Below are positions 35,101-47,000 of a stretch of DNA of 64,000 nt, one piece after another. The position numbers and the translations under genes were made by a program. Each line of letters begins with the position of its first letter. Position 1 is the first letter of the stretch. This stretch comes from Nipponacmea schrenckii. Lineage: Eukaryota; Mollusca; Gastropoda; Lottiidae. The stretch spans positions 5,966,208 through 6,030,207 of the forward strand of contig CM060203.1 in NCBI GenBank assembly GCA_030562195.1. Reading direction: 5' to 3'. The notes beneath the pieces are model-generated. The model had not been told where the DNA came from and made no database searches. It was given only the letters and a program-made list of their open reading frames with translations.

Positions 35101-38100
35101 AGTACACACCAGTATATAGTACACACCAGTATATAGTACACACCTGTATAAAGTACACACCAGTATATAATACACATCAGTATGTAGTACACATCAGTAT
35201 ATAGTACACACCAGTATATAGTACTCACTAGTATATAGTACACACCAGTATATAATACACACCAGTATATAGTACACACCAGTAATATAGTACACACCAG
35301 TATATAATATACACACCAGTATATAGTACACACCAGTATATAATACACACCAATATATAATACACACCAGTATATAGTATACACCAGTATATAGTACACA
35401 CCAGTATAAAGTACACACCAGTATATAATATACACCAGTATATAGTACACACCAGTATATAGTACACACCAGTATATGATATAAACCAGTATATATTACA
35501 CACCAGTATATAGAACACACCTGTATAAACTACACACCAGTATATAGTACACACCAGTATATAGTACACGCCAGTATATATTACACACCAGTATATAGTA
35601 GACACCAGTATATAGTAACACCATTATATAGTATACACTAGTATATAATACACACCCGTATATAGAACACACCTGTATAAAGTACACACCAGTATATAAT
35701 ACACATCAGTATATAGTACACACCAGTATATAGTACACACCAGTATATAGTACACACCAGTAAAATAGTACACACCAGTATAAATACACACCAGTATATA
35801 GTACACACCAGTATATAGTACACATCAGTATATAGTACACACCAGTATATAGTACACACCAGTATATAGTACACACCAGTATATAGTACACACCAGTATA
35901 TAGTACACACCAGTATATAGTACACACCAGTATAAAAGTACACACCTGTATAAAAGTACACACCAGTATATAATACACACCAGTATATAATACACACCAG
36001 TATATAGTACACACCAGTATATAGTACACACCAGTATATAGTACACACCAGTATATAGTACACACCAGTATATAGTACCACCAGTATATAGTACACACCA
36101 GTATATAATAAACCAGTATATAGTACACACCAGTATATAAGTAACACACCGTATATAGTACACACCAGTATATAATACACACCAGTATATAGTACACACC
36201 AGTATATAGTACACACAGTATATAGTACACACCAGTATATAGTACACACAGTATATAGTACACACCAGTATATAGTACACACCAGTATATAGTACACACC
36301 CGTATATAGATACACACGTATATAGTACACACCAGTATATAATACACACCAGTATATAGTACACACCAGTATAAAAGTACACACCAGTATATAATACACA
36401 CCAGTATATAGTACACACCAGTATAAAGTACACACCAGTATATAGTACACACCAGTATATAGTACACACCAGTATATAGTATACACCAGTATATAGTACA
36501 CACCAGTATATAGTACACACCAGTATATAGTACACACCAGTATATAGTACACACCAGTATATAGTACACACCAGTATATAGTACACACCAGTATATAGTA
36601 CACACCAGTGTATAGTACACACCAGTATATAGTATACACTAGTATATAAATACACACCAGTATATAGTACACACCAGTATATAGTACACACCAGTATATA
36701 GTACACACCAGTATATAGTACACACCAGTATAAAGTACACACCAGTATATAGTACACACCAGTATATAATACACACCAGTATATAATACACACAGTATAT
36801 AGTACACATCAGTATATAGTACACACCAGTATATAGTACACACCAGTATATAGTACACACCAGTATATAGTACACACCAGTATATAGTACACACCAGTAT
36901 ATAGTACACATCAGTATATAGTACACACCTGTATAAAGTACACACCAGTATATAATACACATCAGTATATAGTACACATCAGTATATAGTACACACCAGT
37001 ATATAGTACACACCAGTATATAGTACTCACTAGTATATAGTACACACCAGTTTATAATACACACCAGTATATAGTACACACCAGTATATAGTACACACCA
37101 GTATATAATACACACCAGTATAAAATACACACCAGTATAAAGTACACACCAGTATAAAGTACACACCAGTATATAGTACACACCAGTATATAGTACGCAG
37201 CAGTATATAGTACACACCAGTATATAGTATAAACCAGTATATAGTAAAAAGCAGTATATATTACACACCAGTATATAATACACACCAGTATATAATACAC
37301 AGCAGTATATAGTATACACCAGTATAAAGTACACACCAGTATATAGTACACACCAGTATATAATACACACCAGTATATAGTACACACCAGTATATAGTAC
37401 ACACCAGTATATAGTACACACCAGTATATAGTACATACCAGTATACAGTAAACACCAGTATATAGTATACACCAGTATATAGTACACACCGGTATATGGT
37501 ACACACCAGTATATAGTACACACCAGTATATGGTACACACCAGTATATAGTACACATCAGTATATAGTACACATCAGTATATAGTACACACCAGTTGTTA
37601 GTACACATCAGTATATAGTACACACCAGTATATAGTACACACCAGTATATAGTACATACCAGTATACAGTAAACACCAGTATATAGTATACACCAGTATA
37701 TAGTACACACCGGTATATGGTACACACCAGTATATAGTACACACCAGTATATGGTACACACCAGTATATAGTACACACCAGTATATAGTACACATCAGTA
37801 TATAGTACACACCAGTTGTTAGTACACATCAGTATATAGTACACACCAGTATATAGTACACACCAGTATATAATACACACCAGTATATAATACACACCAG
37901 TATAAAGTACACACCAGTATATAGTACACACCAGTATATAGTACACACCAGTATATAGTATAAACCAGTGTATAGTACACACCAGTATATAGTACACACC
38001 AGTATATAGTACACACCAGTATATAAGTACACACCAGTATATAATACACACCAGTATATAATACACACCAGTATATAATACACACCAGTATAAAGGACAC

Positions 38101-39792
38101 ACCAGTATATAGTACACACCGGTATATAGTACACACCAATATATAGTATACACCAGTATATAGTACACACCTGTATATAGTACACACCAGTATATAGTAC
38201 ACACCAGTATTTAATACACACCAGTATATAGTACACACCAGCATATAGTACACACCAGTATATAGTACACACCAGTATACAGTACACACCAGTATATAGT
38301 AAAAACCAGTATATAATACACACCAGTATATAGTACACACCAGTATATAATACACAGCAGTATATAGTACACACCAGTATAAAGTACACACCAGTATATA
38401 GTACACACCAGTATATAATACACACCAGTATATAGTATACACCAGTATATAGTACACACCAGTATATAGTACACACCAGTATATAGTACATACCAGTATA
38501 CAGTAAACACCAGTATATAGTACATACCAGTATATAGTACACACCAGTATATGGTACACACCAGTATATAGTACACACCAGTTGTTAGTACACATCAGTA
38601 TATAGTACACACCAGTTGTTAGTACACATCAGTATATAGTACACACCAGTATATAGTACAAACCAGTATATAATACACACCAGTATATAGTACACACCAG
38701 TATATAGTATACACCAGTATATAGTACACACCAGTATATAATACACATCAGTATATAGTACACATCAGTATATATTACACACCCGTATTTTTTCAACAAT
38801 ATCGTCTCATGTTTGTCACGGGCGCAGATCGCTTTTTCAATGTGGGGGGGGGGGGAGGGAGGGGGCCAGTGGCGTACCCATGATTTACTCAAAAGGGGTA
38901 GGCAAACGTTTCACTGGAGCTTGTGACACCATATCGTTATAGCTCTCCGAAACATTATTGAAAGAAAAGCACTTCATTGCATGTTACTGAATTTTCCAGT
39001 CATCAAATAATATTGCCAAGAATAGAAGAATTGACGATATAAATTTCATGCTCCTCGAGATCCGGTAATATAGGGTGCACACAATCTTATGTTTTCGCCC
39101 AATCGCCGCTTTTTTTATCTTTTAAATATTTATTCAACATATAAAACACAAAACAATATTCGCCGCTAATTTCAAAATCGCTCGAAAAATACCCTTCTGT
39201 TCCCCCTTTTGTCGACAGCGATTCTTTTTACGCCCGTGCGATTAAATTCGCTTGTCTGCCCGTGTCCGATGTATTCTACAGGGCGGGGTAGGCCCGACAG
39301 GGCGCTTGGCGACCGATACCTTTCAAACTATCAACTTAAATCTCTGTGGCACTATGTCAATTTTACTGATCACATGGCATGATTGACGAAAATATGTGAC
39401 CGACTTCGTAAAGACGCAACGACGCTTCTAAAGAGTGAGAGCAGAAAACGAACAAATTGTCCCCCTGTCGCCGAAGGTGCAAAATTTCGGAACTTTGATG
39501 TTCTTGAATGCCAAATTGTGCCTATTTTACGCCTACAAAGGACACCCTACTCAAACCATTTGTGAGGGAGGGGGACATATGATATCATGCCCCCCTCTTA
39601 GATTTCTGACGGGGGGGGACGTATCCCCCTGTTCCCCCCTGGATCTGCGCCCCTGATATTTTTGAAGAAAACGGAATTAGGGAATTGTTGCACCACACTT
39701 GGTAAAATTCTAAATCCATTAGACGAAAGCAGTCCAAACATTATCAAGAAACCTACCGTAGTAAAAATTAAAACGAACATTAAGTTAGCCAT
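32191..39792 (-). CDS. Secreted prokineticin/astakine/DKK-type cysteine-rich peptide, four exons
   Basis: Exons on the minus strand: 39,792-39,757 (ATG, donor GTAGGT), 34,529-34,406 (acceptor ATTGCAG), 33,847-33,749 (acceptor TTTTACAG, donor GTATTG) and 32,312-32,191 (acceptor GATTGTAG, stop TAA). Phases 0, 1 and 1 agree at every junction, giving 126 residues. Exons 1 and 2 together build a signal peptide (MANLMFVLIFTT then VVSA). The mature peptide has 12 cysteines in the colipase-fold order: C-x5-C-x4-CC, then C-x10-C, C-x-C-x5-C (YCEC, GLKC) and three more. Prokineticins, astakines and DKK C-terminal domains share this pattern (from memory) and act as secreted ligands. The exon 2 donor at 34,406 (GTTGGC) is weak. 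An alternative at 34,451 (GTGCGA) has the same phase, gives 111 residues and a CC-to-C loop nearer the family norm. Intron 1 (5.2 kb) holds satellite array B. The receptor and exact subfamily cannot be told from here. Confidence 0.75.
32628..33678 (+). repeat. 80-bp minisatellite, about eight copies, interrupted by a MITE
   Basis: The unit contains CTAACTAGCTAGTAGATTGT and AGTCAGAATGAGACTAGAGT. The first copy (about 32,628-32,712) is separated from the other seven by the MITE at 32,713-33,096. The array lies in intron 3 of the peptide gene. Confidence 0.92.
32713..33096. mobile_element. Tc1/mariner-like MITE with TA target duplication
   Basis: 384 bp with inverted ends CTGTAAGGCTA...TAGCCTTACAG, followed inside by AAATTAATGCG-type repeats, and flanked by TA on both sides (32,711-32,712 and 33,097-33,098). 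Removing it and one TA restores an uninterrupted 80-bp array, so it is a true insertion. It has no ORF. Confidence 0.85.
34087..34131 (+). repeat. Hexanucleotide microsatellite (TTGCTA)n
   Basis: About seven imperfect copies of CTATTG, in intron 2 of the peptide gene; a short ATGCTC run follows at about 34,181-34,200. Confidence 0.8.
34922..38788 (-). repeat. 17-bp satellite array B, inverted relative to array A, about 227 monomers
   Basis: Reads CACCAGTATATAGTACA on the plus strand, the reverse complement of the array A monomer. Variant blocks recur at 221 bp (13 monomers), for example 37,434 and 37,655, with a related block near 38,490. ORFs of up to 440 codons on the minus strand all carry the 17-residue periodic peptide and are artefacts. 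The array lies in intron 1 of the prokineticin-like gene, in the transcribed orientation of that gene. Confidence 0.97.
38789..39656. mobile_element. Probable DNA-transposon remnant with G/C homopolymer runs
   Basis: CAGTGGCGTACCC at 38,869 faces an inverted CAGGGGCGCAGATCC-type end near 39,654. Such CAGNGGCG ends are found in hAT-like elements (from memory). Long G or C runs occur near both ends (about 38,845-38,865 and 39,610-39,640). I see no 8-bp target duplication and no transposase, so the boundaries are uncertain. Confidence 0.35.
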
Positions 39793-40140
39793 GTCGTCTC
39801 CAGGGTAGAACTTATTATGTAATCATATTTCTATAAAACAGAAGATAAGATAAAAAACAGACCATGGCCCAGTTCCTGAATACATCTAACGATAAGACGA
39901 CACACCAAATCATAGAATGCCAACCAGTGTATTGGAAGCTTGAAGGAACTGAATTGAATGGAGGATTACGTTCTACTTTCATTGCGATTTCCAAATAATA
40001 ATTTGAAAAATATACCCTCATTAGACAAACTGGCATGAGAGGCCACCAACTACCATGCCTGTAACAATAGATATCACTGACAATAGCTCAGAGTAATTTT
40101 AAAATGGAGTTGATTCTGTTTATAGCCCGTGTCAGTGGGC
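39793..40140. other. 5' flank of the peptide gene
   Basis: Upstream (minus-strand) sequence of the ATG at 39,792, with a TTTTATAGAAATA TATA-like word about 40 bp before the start. The 73-codon minus-strand ORF at 39,815-40,036 has no recognisable feature and I do not call it a gene. Confidence 0.35.
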
Positions 40141-40297
40141 AGAAGGTGCGATGTCTTGCGATGTCTTGTGATGTCTTGCGATGTCTTGCGATGTCTTGCG
40201 ATGTCTTGCAATGTCTTGCGATGTCTTGCGATATCTTGCGATGTCTTGCGATGTCTTGCGATGTCTTGTGATGTATTGTGATGTCTTGTGATGACTC
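40141..40297 (+). repeat. 10-bp minisatellite (GATGTCTTGC)n
   Basis: About 15 near-perfect copies. The two short minus-strand ORFs rich in HKTSQDIAR are artefacts of the repeat. Confidence 0.95.
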
Positions 40298-40587
40298 GAA
40301 ATTATACAGCAGGGCAAAGATTATAAACATATCAATTTGTTATCCTACATACTAACACTGTACCCCAATACAAGTACTCTCTCAACCGAGGTGACGTATA
40401 CCTGCCTGTGCCTATGCTATCGTTGAATCTTGACTTCAAAACTATCATGTTATCAATGTTACAAAAAGGGATCTATTATTTTTATAGACAATCATCACAA
40501 TGCCGAGGACCGGTCAGTTTTATCTTGTTTAAGCAATAATCATTTAAAGCTGTAGACATACCACGCTTTGTATTTTTGTGAACCCTT

Positions 40588-40960
40588 TAATGTTTGTTAA
40601 GGCAACGTTCCTTTAAGAGAGTCCACATAGTTGACAATGAATATTTGGTATTAATGTTTGTTAAGGCAACATTCCTTTAAGAGAGTCCACATAGTTGACA
40701 ATGTATATTTGGTATTAATGTTTGTTAAGGCAACGTTCCTTTAAGAGAGTCCACATAGTTGACAATGTTTATTTGGTATTAATGTTTGTTAAGCCAACGT
40801 TCCTTTCAGAAAGTCCACATAGTTGACAATGTTTATTTGGTATTAAGGTTTGTCAACTCAACATCCCTTTCAGAGAGTCCACATAGTTGACAATGTATAT
40901 TTGGTATTAATGTTTGTTAAGGCAACATTCCATTCATAGTGTCCACTTAGTAGACATCTG
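40588..40960 (+). repeat. 64-bp minisatellite of the AGAGAGTCCACATAG family
   Basis: Nearly six units with TGTTTGTTAAGGCAAC, TCCTTTAAGAGAGTCCACAT and TTGACAATG. It shares its core with 12,003-12,497 and with inverted single units at 10,028-10,150. Confidence 0.92.
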
Positions 40961-41020
40961 TACCTATTTTTCTGTCTGTGTTTAATATTGAATAATACTA
41001 TCGAAGTTGATATCCATTAA

Positions 41021-41360
41021 AGTGATACTGAACCTTAGCATGGACATACAATTCAAGTTCTCAAGAAAAGTCAATATGAGTACGGTATATACATCAGTGA
41101 ACTTACCTGGTGTCATAAAGTAACAGATTCCCCGTAAAATTTAGAAAACTAAAAAATAAATAAAAATAAAAAATAAAAATAATTAAGCCTTTTTCAATAA
41201 TCAAATGTATCTTTTATGATAATTACTATAATTAATTAGTTTTTTTTTGATACCTTCTTACGTTATTTATGACAGCAGGTATATTTAATGATGAATAGAG
41301 CTCTTATTAGCCAAGTTTAAAGTTTTCAATTTTATGTTTCTTCTAAGACCTATTATCCCT
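41021..41360 (-). mobile_element. TTAA-flanked MITE, intact copy
   Basis: 340 bp with imperfect terminal inverted repeats: AGTGATACT...CTTAG...CATACAATT at the left end and the inverse of AGGGATAATAGGTCTTAGAA at the right. TTAA occurs on both sides (41,017-41,020 and 41,361-41,364). TTAA duplication fits piggyBac-type movement (inference). It has no ORF. Other copies: 7,016-7,350 and the split one at 51,098-56,575. Confidence 0.75.
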
Positions 41361-41621
41361 TTAATGTCTCGATAATTATAAAACCTTTTATTAAAACACC
41401 ACAGCTGTTACGGTTTTATTCATTTTAAAAGATTTTATTCTGTAGTATTTTTAATCATAGCATATTTATTCTTGTCACAGCTTGGTTTATACTTGCATTA
41501 TTGACCAATAATCTCTTTCCTATGTCAACGGAAAACAAACTTGTAGGCTGTAGCGTTAAATGAAGTAAAGTGGTGGGGATGGACGGTCGGTCACACAAAT
41601 AGTTGATCTACATAAACTGAA

Positions 41622-42888
41622 AGAGCTCTATCAGCTGGTAAAGTAAATATTTAGATGACTATACAGATAGCTGTAATAGAGCTCTATCAGCTGGTAAAGT
41701 AAATATTTAGATGACTATACAGATAACTGTAATTAAGCTCTATCAGCTGGTAACGTAAATATTTAGACGACTATACAGATAACTGTAATTGAGCTCTATC
41801 AGCTGGTAAAGTAAATATTTAGATGACTATACAGATAGCTGTAATTGAGCTCTATCAACTGGTAACGTAAATATTTAGATGACTATACAGATAGCTGAAA
41901 TTGAGCTCTATCAGCTAGTAAAATAAATATTTAGATGACTATACAGATAACTGTAACTAAGCTCTATCAGCTGGTAAAGTAAATATTTAGAGAACTATAC
42001 GGATAGCTGAAATTGAGCTCTATCAGCTGGTAAAGTTAATATTAAGATGACTATACAGATAGCTGTAATTGAGCTTGATCAGCTGCTAAAGTAAATATTT
42101 AGAGAACTTTACGGATAGCTGAAATTGAGCTCTATCAGCTGGTAAAGTAAATATTTAGAGGACTATACAGATAACTGTAACTAAGCCCCATCAGCTGGTA
42201 AAGTTAATATTTAGAGAACTATACATAAAGCTGTAATTTAGCTTTATCAGCTGTTAAAGTAAATATTTAGATGACTATACAGATAACTGTAATTAAGCTC
42301 TATCAGCTGGTAAAGTAAATATTTAGATGACTATACAGATAGTTGTAATTTAGTTCTATCAGCTGGTAAAGTCAATATTTAGATGACTATACAGATAGTT
42401 GAAATTGAGCTCTATCATCTGGTAAAGTAAATATTAAGATGGCTATACAGATAGCTGAAATTGAGCTCTATCAGCTAGTAAAGTAAATATTAAGAGAACT
42501 ATACATAAAGCTGTAATTTAGCTTTATCAGCTGTTAAAGTAAATATTTAGATGACTATACAGATAACTGTAATTAAGCTCTATCAGCTGGTAAAGTCAAT
42601 ATTTAGATGACTATACAGATAGTTGAAATTGAGCTCTATCATCTGGTAAAGTAAATATTAAGATGGCTATACAGATAGCTGAAATTGAGCTCTATCAGCT
42701 AGTAAAGTAAATATTAAGAGAACTATACATAAAGTTGTAATTTAGCTTTATCAGCTGTTAAAGTAAATATTTAGATGACTATACAGATAACTGTAATTAA
42801 GCTCTATCAGCTGGTAAAGTAAAAATTTAGATGACTATACAGATAACTGTCACTGGACTCTTTCAGCTGGTAAAGTCAATATGTAGAA
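41622..42888 (+). repeat. 56-bp minisatellite, about 22 copies
   Basis: The unit contains GAGCTCTATCAGCTGGTAAA and ATTTAGATGACTATACAGAT. A variant subunit (ACATAAAGCTGTAATTTAGC) recurs near 42,224, 42,504 and 42,728, spacings of five and four units, which indicates higher-order duplication. Confidence 0.95.
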
Positions 42889-44034
42889 ACAGCTTTGTAG
42901 TATTAATTGACGTGAACAAAATAAACGTCGGAGAATATTTATTTTTCTATACATTTGAAACAATTTAATAATGAAAACTCCCAATTCTATAATTTATATT
43001 TCTACATGTGAAACGTTTATATGATGCTACCAATTTATTGCAAAAAATTTGGATTTTGAGTGACTGTTATGCTGTTCGACTTTACTTGGATATTTTTTCA
43101 TTCTAACGGCAACATGTCGTACTTCTAAACTAAAATCACATTAATATTTTCATTTTCAAACCAAGTCGGTATTGGAAAATTTGTAAAAGAATGTATGGAT
43201 TTCTTTTCATTTCAATAGAGACTTTATTCGTCGGTCGTCGACTTTTGTCAAGTAAGTTAGTGTGTATTTATATTTTAAAGGGCCGTCCACGTGGCGAGGA
43301 TATTTCTGGAATGGATTAAATATGGGGTGGTGATGTAAATAGACGGTTTTAGGTTCTGATAATGCAGTTGGTATAACATCACAGTCTAGCAGGTTTACAC
43401 TACACTGAAATAGGACAAACCGTTAACAGGAGATAGAAACGTTGATAAGAAGAGATACATTAAATTTGGAAAAAAAAGAGAAAATATTAAATTTGGAGTA
43501 AAATGAAAGAATGAAAGTTATTTAATTTAGAAAAGAAGAAAATCATTTCACGTGGAAAAAAAGCAAAACGTGTTTCACTTTCTTCATCAACCGTCATTAC
43601 AAAGTCTTTAAGTTGTAAATCCGATACATTATACATTAACAACAGCAGTGTGGGTATTTATTTTAACGGAAAAAAATACAAATTTATAAGCCATGTACTT
43701 ATGCTAATGTGACTAGTGTCAGATCTGTTTTAAAATAGGTGGTTAATTTACAGACACAAACGTGGCATCTGAGATCTAATTATTACCTACGTTCAAGTGA
43801 CAAGGATGGAATCTTTTAAAATTAATTCATGAAATAGTAGCTTGACATGTAGTACCAATAGTTTAAAGTTTGTAGTGTTTAAAGTGAAAAAATATGTTTT
43901 TTCGGAACGATAAGAAACTAATTGACAAAACAATGATCCCTACTATTTCAATATTTGTAGAGTAGGACGTAAAACACCACTCATTTCATTTGAATATTTG
44001 ATACAATAAGTGAAAATACTCAAACAGTTATAAC
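42889..44034. other. Upstream region of the glycosyltransferase gene
   Basis: No ORF of note. A short piece resembling the SINE tail in minus orientation (GGACGTAAAACACCACTCAT) lies at about 43,968-43,990. The rest is AT-rich with no recognised promoter motif. Confidence 0.4.
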
Positions 44035-47000
44035 ATGATACCTGTTATTAGGAAAAGTTACCTACTCCAGCTTCTCTTGTTGTTGATGTTTTTAGTTAGC
44101 CTGTACTTTAATTTCTCTAGAACCAGCTTAGTTCCTGTTCCATATCAACAGGTAGGGAGTTTTACTTCTCATGTAAATATCATATAACACTGTCAATAAT
44201 AGTGGACAGTGTTATATAACCTGTAGTGAAAGAGACGATATAAAGAGGTTGGGGGGGGGGGGGGGTTCGGAGAAGTTTTTGACCCATGCTCGGCTCCTTA
44301 CCTAATATTTCCCAGTAACGCCACGACATATTCTATATAGTTTTGTATTAATGTAAGGGGTTTTTCAAATATCACCAATACTGTTTTGAAGCTGATATTC
44401 AAATACCATTGGAGAAAATCAGTAAATTCGATTAACCAATCGATCTATGTTCACAGAATATATATATAAAGTATTATGAAATGCATCTTTAAATCGATAG
44501 AAAATATGCAATACCTATTTTTGTTGAATCAATCAATTTGTTTAAAATACAATCACCTTCGTAATAGCTTGACATTGTAAAGATATATACGATGAAGTTT
44601 GTAATAGCTTGACATTGTAAAGATGTATAAGATGAAGTTTGTAATAGCTTGACATTGTGAAGATATATAAGATGAAGTTTGTAATAGCTTGACATTGTGA
44701 AGATATATAAGATAGTAATAGTTTGACATTGTAAAGATGTATAAGATGAAGTTTGTAATAGCTTGACATTGTGAAGATATATAAGATGAAGTTTGTAATA
44801 TCTTGACATTGTAAAGATGTTTAAGATGAAGTTTGTAATAGCTTGACATTGTGAAGATATATAAGATGAAGTTTGTAATAGCTTGACATTGTGAAGATGT
44901 ATAAGATGAAGTTTGTAATAGCTTGACATTGTAAAGATGTATAAGATTAAGTTTGTAATAACTTGGCATTGTAAAGATATATAAGATGAAGTTTGTAATA
45001 GCTTGATATTGTGAAGATGTATAAGATGAGGTTTGTAATAGCTTGACATTGTGAAGATGTATAAGATGAAGTTTGTAATATCTTGACATTGTAAAGATGT
45101 ATAAGATGAAATTTGTAATATCTTGACATTGTGAAGATATATAAGATGAAGTTTGTAATAACTTGACATTGTGAAGATGTATAAGATGAAGTTTGTAATA
45201 ACTTGACATTGTAAAGATATATAAGATGAAGTTTATAATAGCTTGACATTGTGAAGATGTATAGGACGAAGTGTGTAATAGCTTGACATTGTGAAGATAT
45301 ATAAGTAGAGTTTGTAATAGCTTGACATTGTGAAGATATATAAGATGGAGTTTGTAATAGCTTGACATTTTGAAGATGTATAAGATGAAGTTTGTAATAG
45401 CTTGACATTGTAAAGATATATAAGATGAAGTTTGTAATAGCTTGACATTGTGAAAATATATAAGATGAAGTTTGTAATAGCTTGACATTGTGAAGATATA
45501 TAAGATGAAGTTTGTAATAGCTTGACATTGTGAAGATGTATAAGATGAAGTTTGTAATAACTTGACATTGTGAAGATATATAAGATGAAGTTTGTAATAG
45601 CTTGACATTGTGAAGATATATAAGATGAAGTTTGTAATAGCTTGACATTGTGAAGATATATAAGATGAAGTTTGTAATAGCTTGACATTGTAAAGATATA
45701 TAAGATGAAGTTTGTAATAGCTTGACATTGTGAAGATATATAAAATGAAGTTTGTAATAGCTTGACATTGTAAAGATGTATAAGATGAAGTTTGTAATAT
45801 CTGGACATTGTAAAGATATATAAGATGAAGTTTGTAATAGCTGGACATTGTGAAGATATATAAGATGAAGTTTGTAATATCTTGACATTGTAAAGATGTA
45901 TAAGATAAAATTTGTTATATCTTGACATTGTGAAGATATATAGGATGAAGTTTGTAATAACTTGACATTGTGAAGATGTATAAGATGAAGTTTGTAATAA
46001 CTTGACATTGTAAAGATATATAAGATGAAGTTTATAATAGCTTGACATTGTGAAGATGTATAGGACGAAGTGTGTAATAACTTGACATTGTAAAGATGTA
46101 TAAGATAAAATTTGTAATATCTTGACATTGTGAAGATATATAGGATGAAGTTTGTAATAACTTGACATTGTGAAGATGTATAAGATTAAGTTTGTAATAA
46201 CTTGACATTGTAAAGATATATAAGATGAAGTTTATAATAGCTTGACATTGTGAAGATGTATAGGACGAAGTGTGTAATAACTTGACATTGTGAAGATGTT
46301 TAAGATGAAGTTTGTAAAACTTGACATTGTAAAGATATATAAGATGGAGTTTATAATAGCTAGACATTGTGAAGATGTATAAGATGAAGATTGTAATAAC
46401 TTGATATTGTGAAGATGTAAAAGATGAAGTATGTAATAGCTTGACATTGTGAAGATGTAAAAGATGAAGTATGTAATAGCTTGACATTGTGAAGATATAT
46501 AAGATGAAGATTGTAATAACTGGATATTTTGAAGATGTATAAGATGAAGTTTAACTTGACATTGTAAAGATATATAAGATGAAGTTTATAATAGCTTGAC
46601 ATTGTGAAGATGTTTAAGATGAAGTTTGTAATAGCTTGACATTGTGAAGATGTATAGGACGAAGTGTGTAATAACTTGACATTGTGAAGATGTTTAAGAT
46701 GAAGTTTGTAATAGCTTGACATTGTAAAGATATATAAGATGGAGTTTATAATAGCTTGACATTGTGAAGATGTATAAGATGAAGATTGTAATAACTGGAT
46801 ATTTTGAAGATGTAAAAGATGAAGTTTGTAATAGCTTGACATTGTGAAGATGTATAAGATGAAGTTTGTAATATCTTGACATTGTAAAGATGTATAAGAT
46901 GAAGTTTGTAATATCTTGACATTGTAAAGATGTATAAGATGAAGTTTGTAATAGCTTGACATTGTGAAGATATATAAGATGAAGTTTGTAATTACTTGAC

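Noticed and set aside
35638..36960. 440-codon minus-strand ORF and dozens of similar ORFs in the 17-bp arrays
   Set aside because: The peptide is a strict 17-residue repeat that follows from a stop-free 17-bp monomer and appears in all three frames; no domain, start context or flanking gene structure.
44553..45848. 431-codon minus-strand ORF in the 40-bp array (and 311-393-codon neighbours)
   Set aside because: Same cause: a 40-bp unit open in all frames on one strand. It lies in an intron of the plus-strand glycosyltransferase gene.
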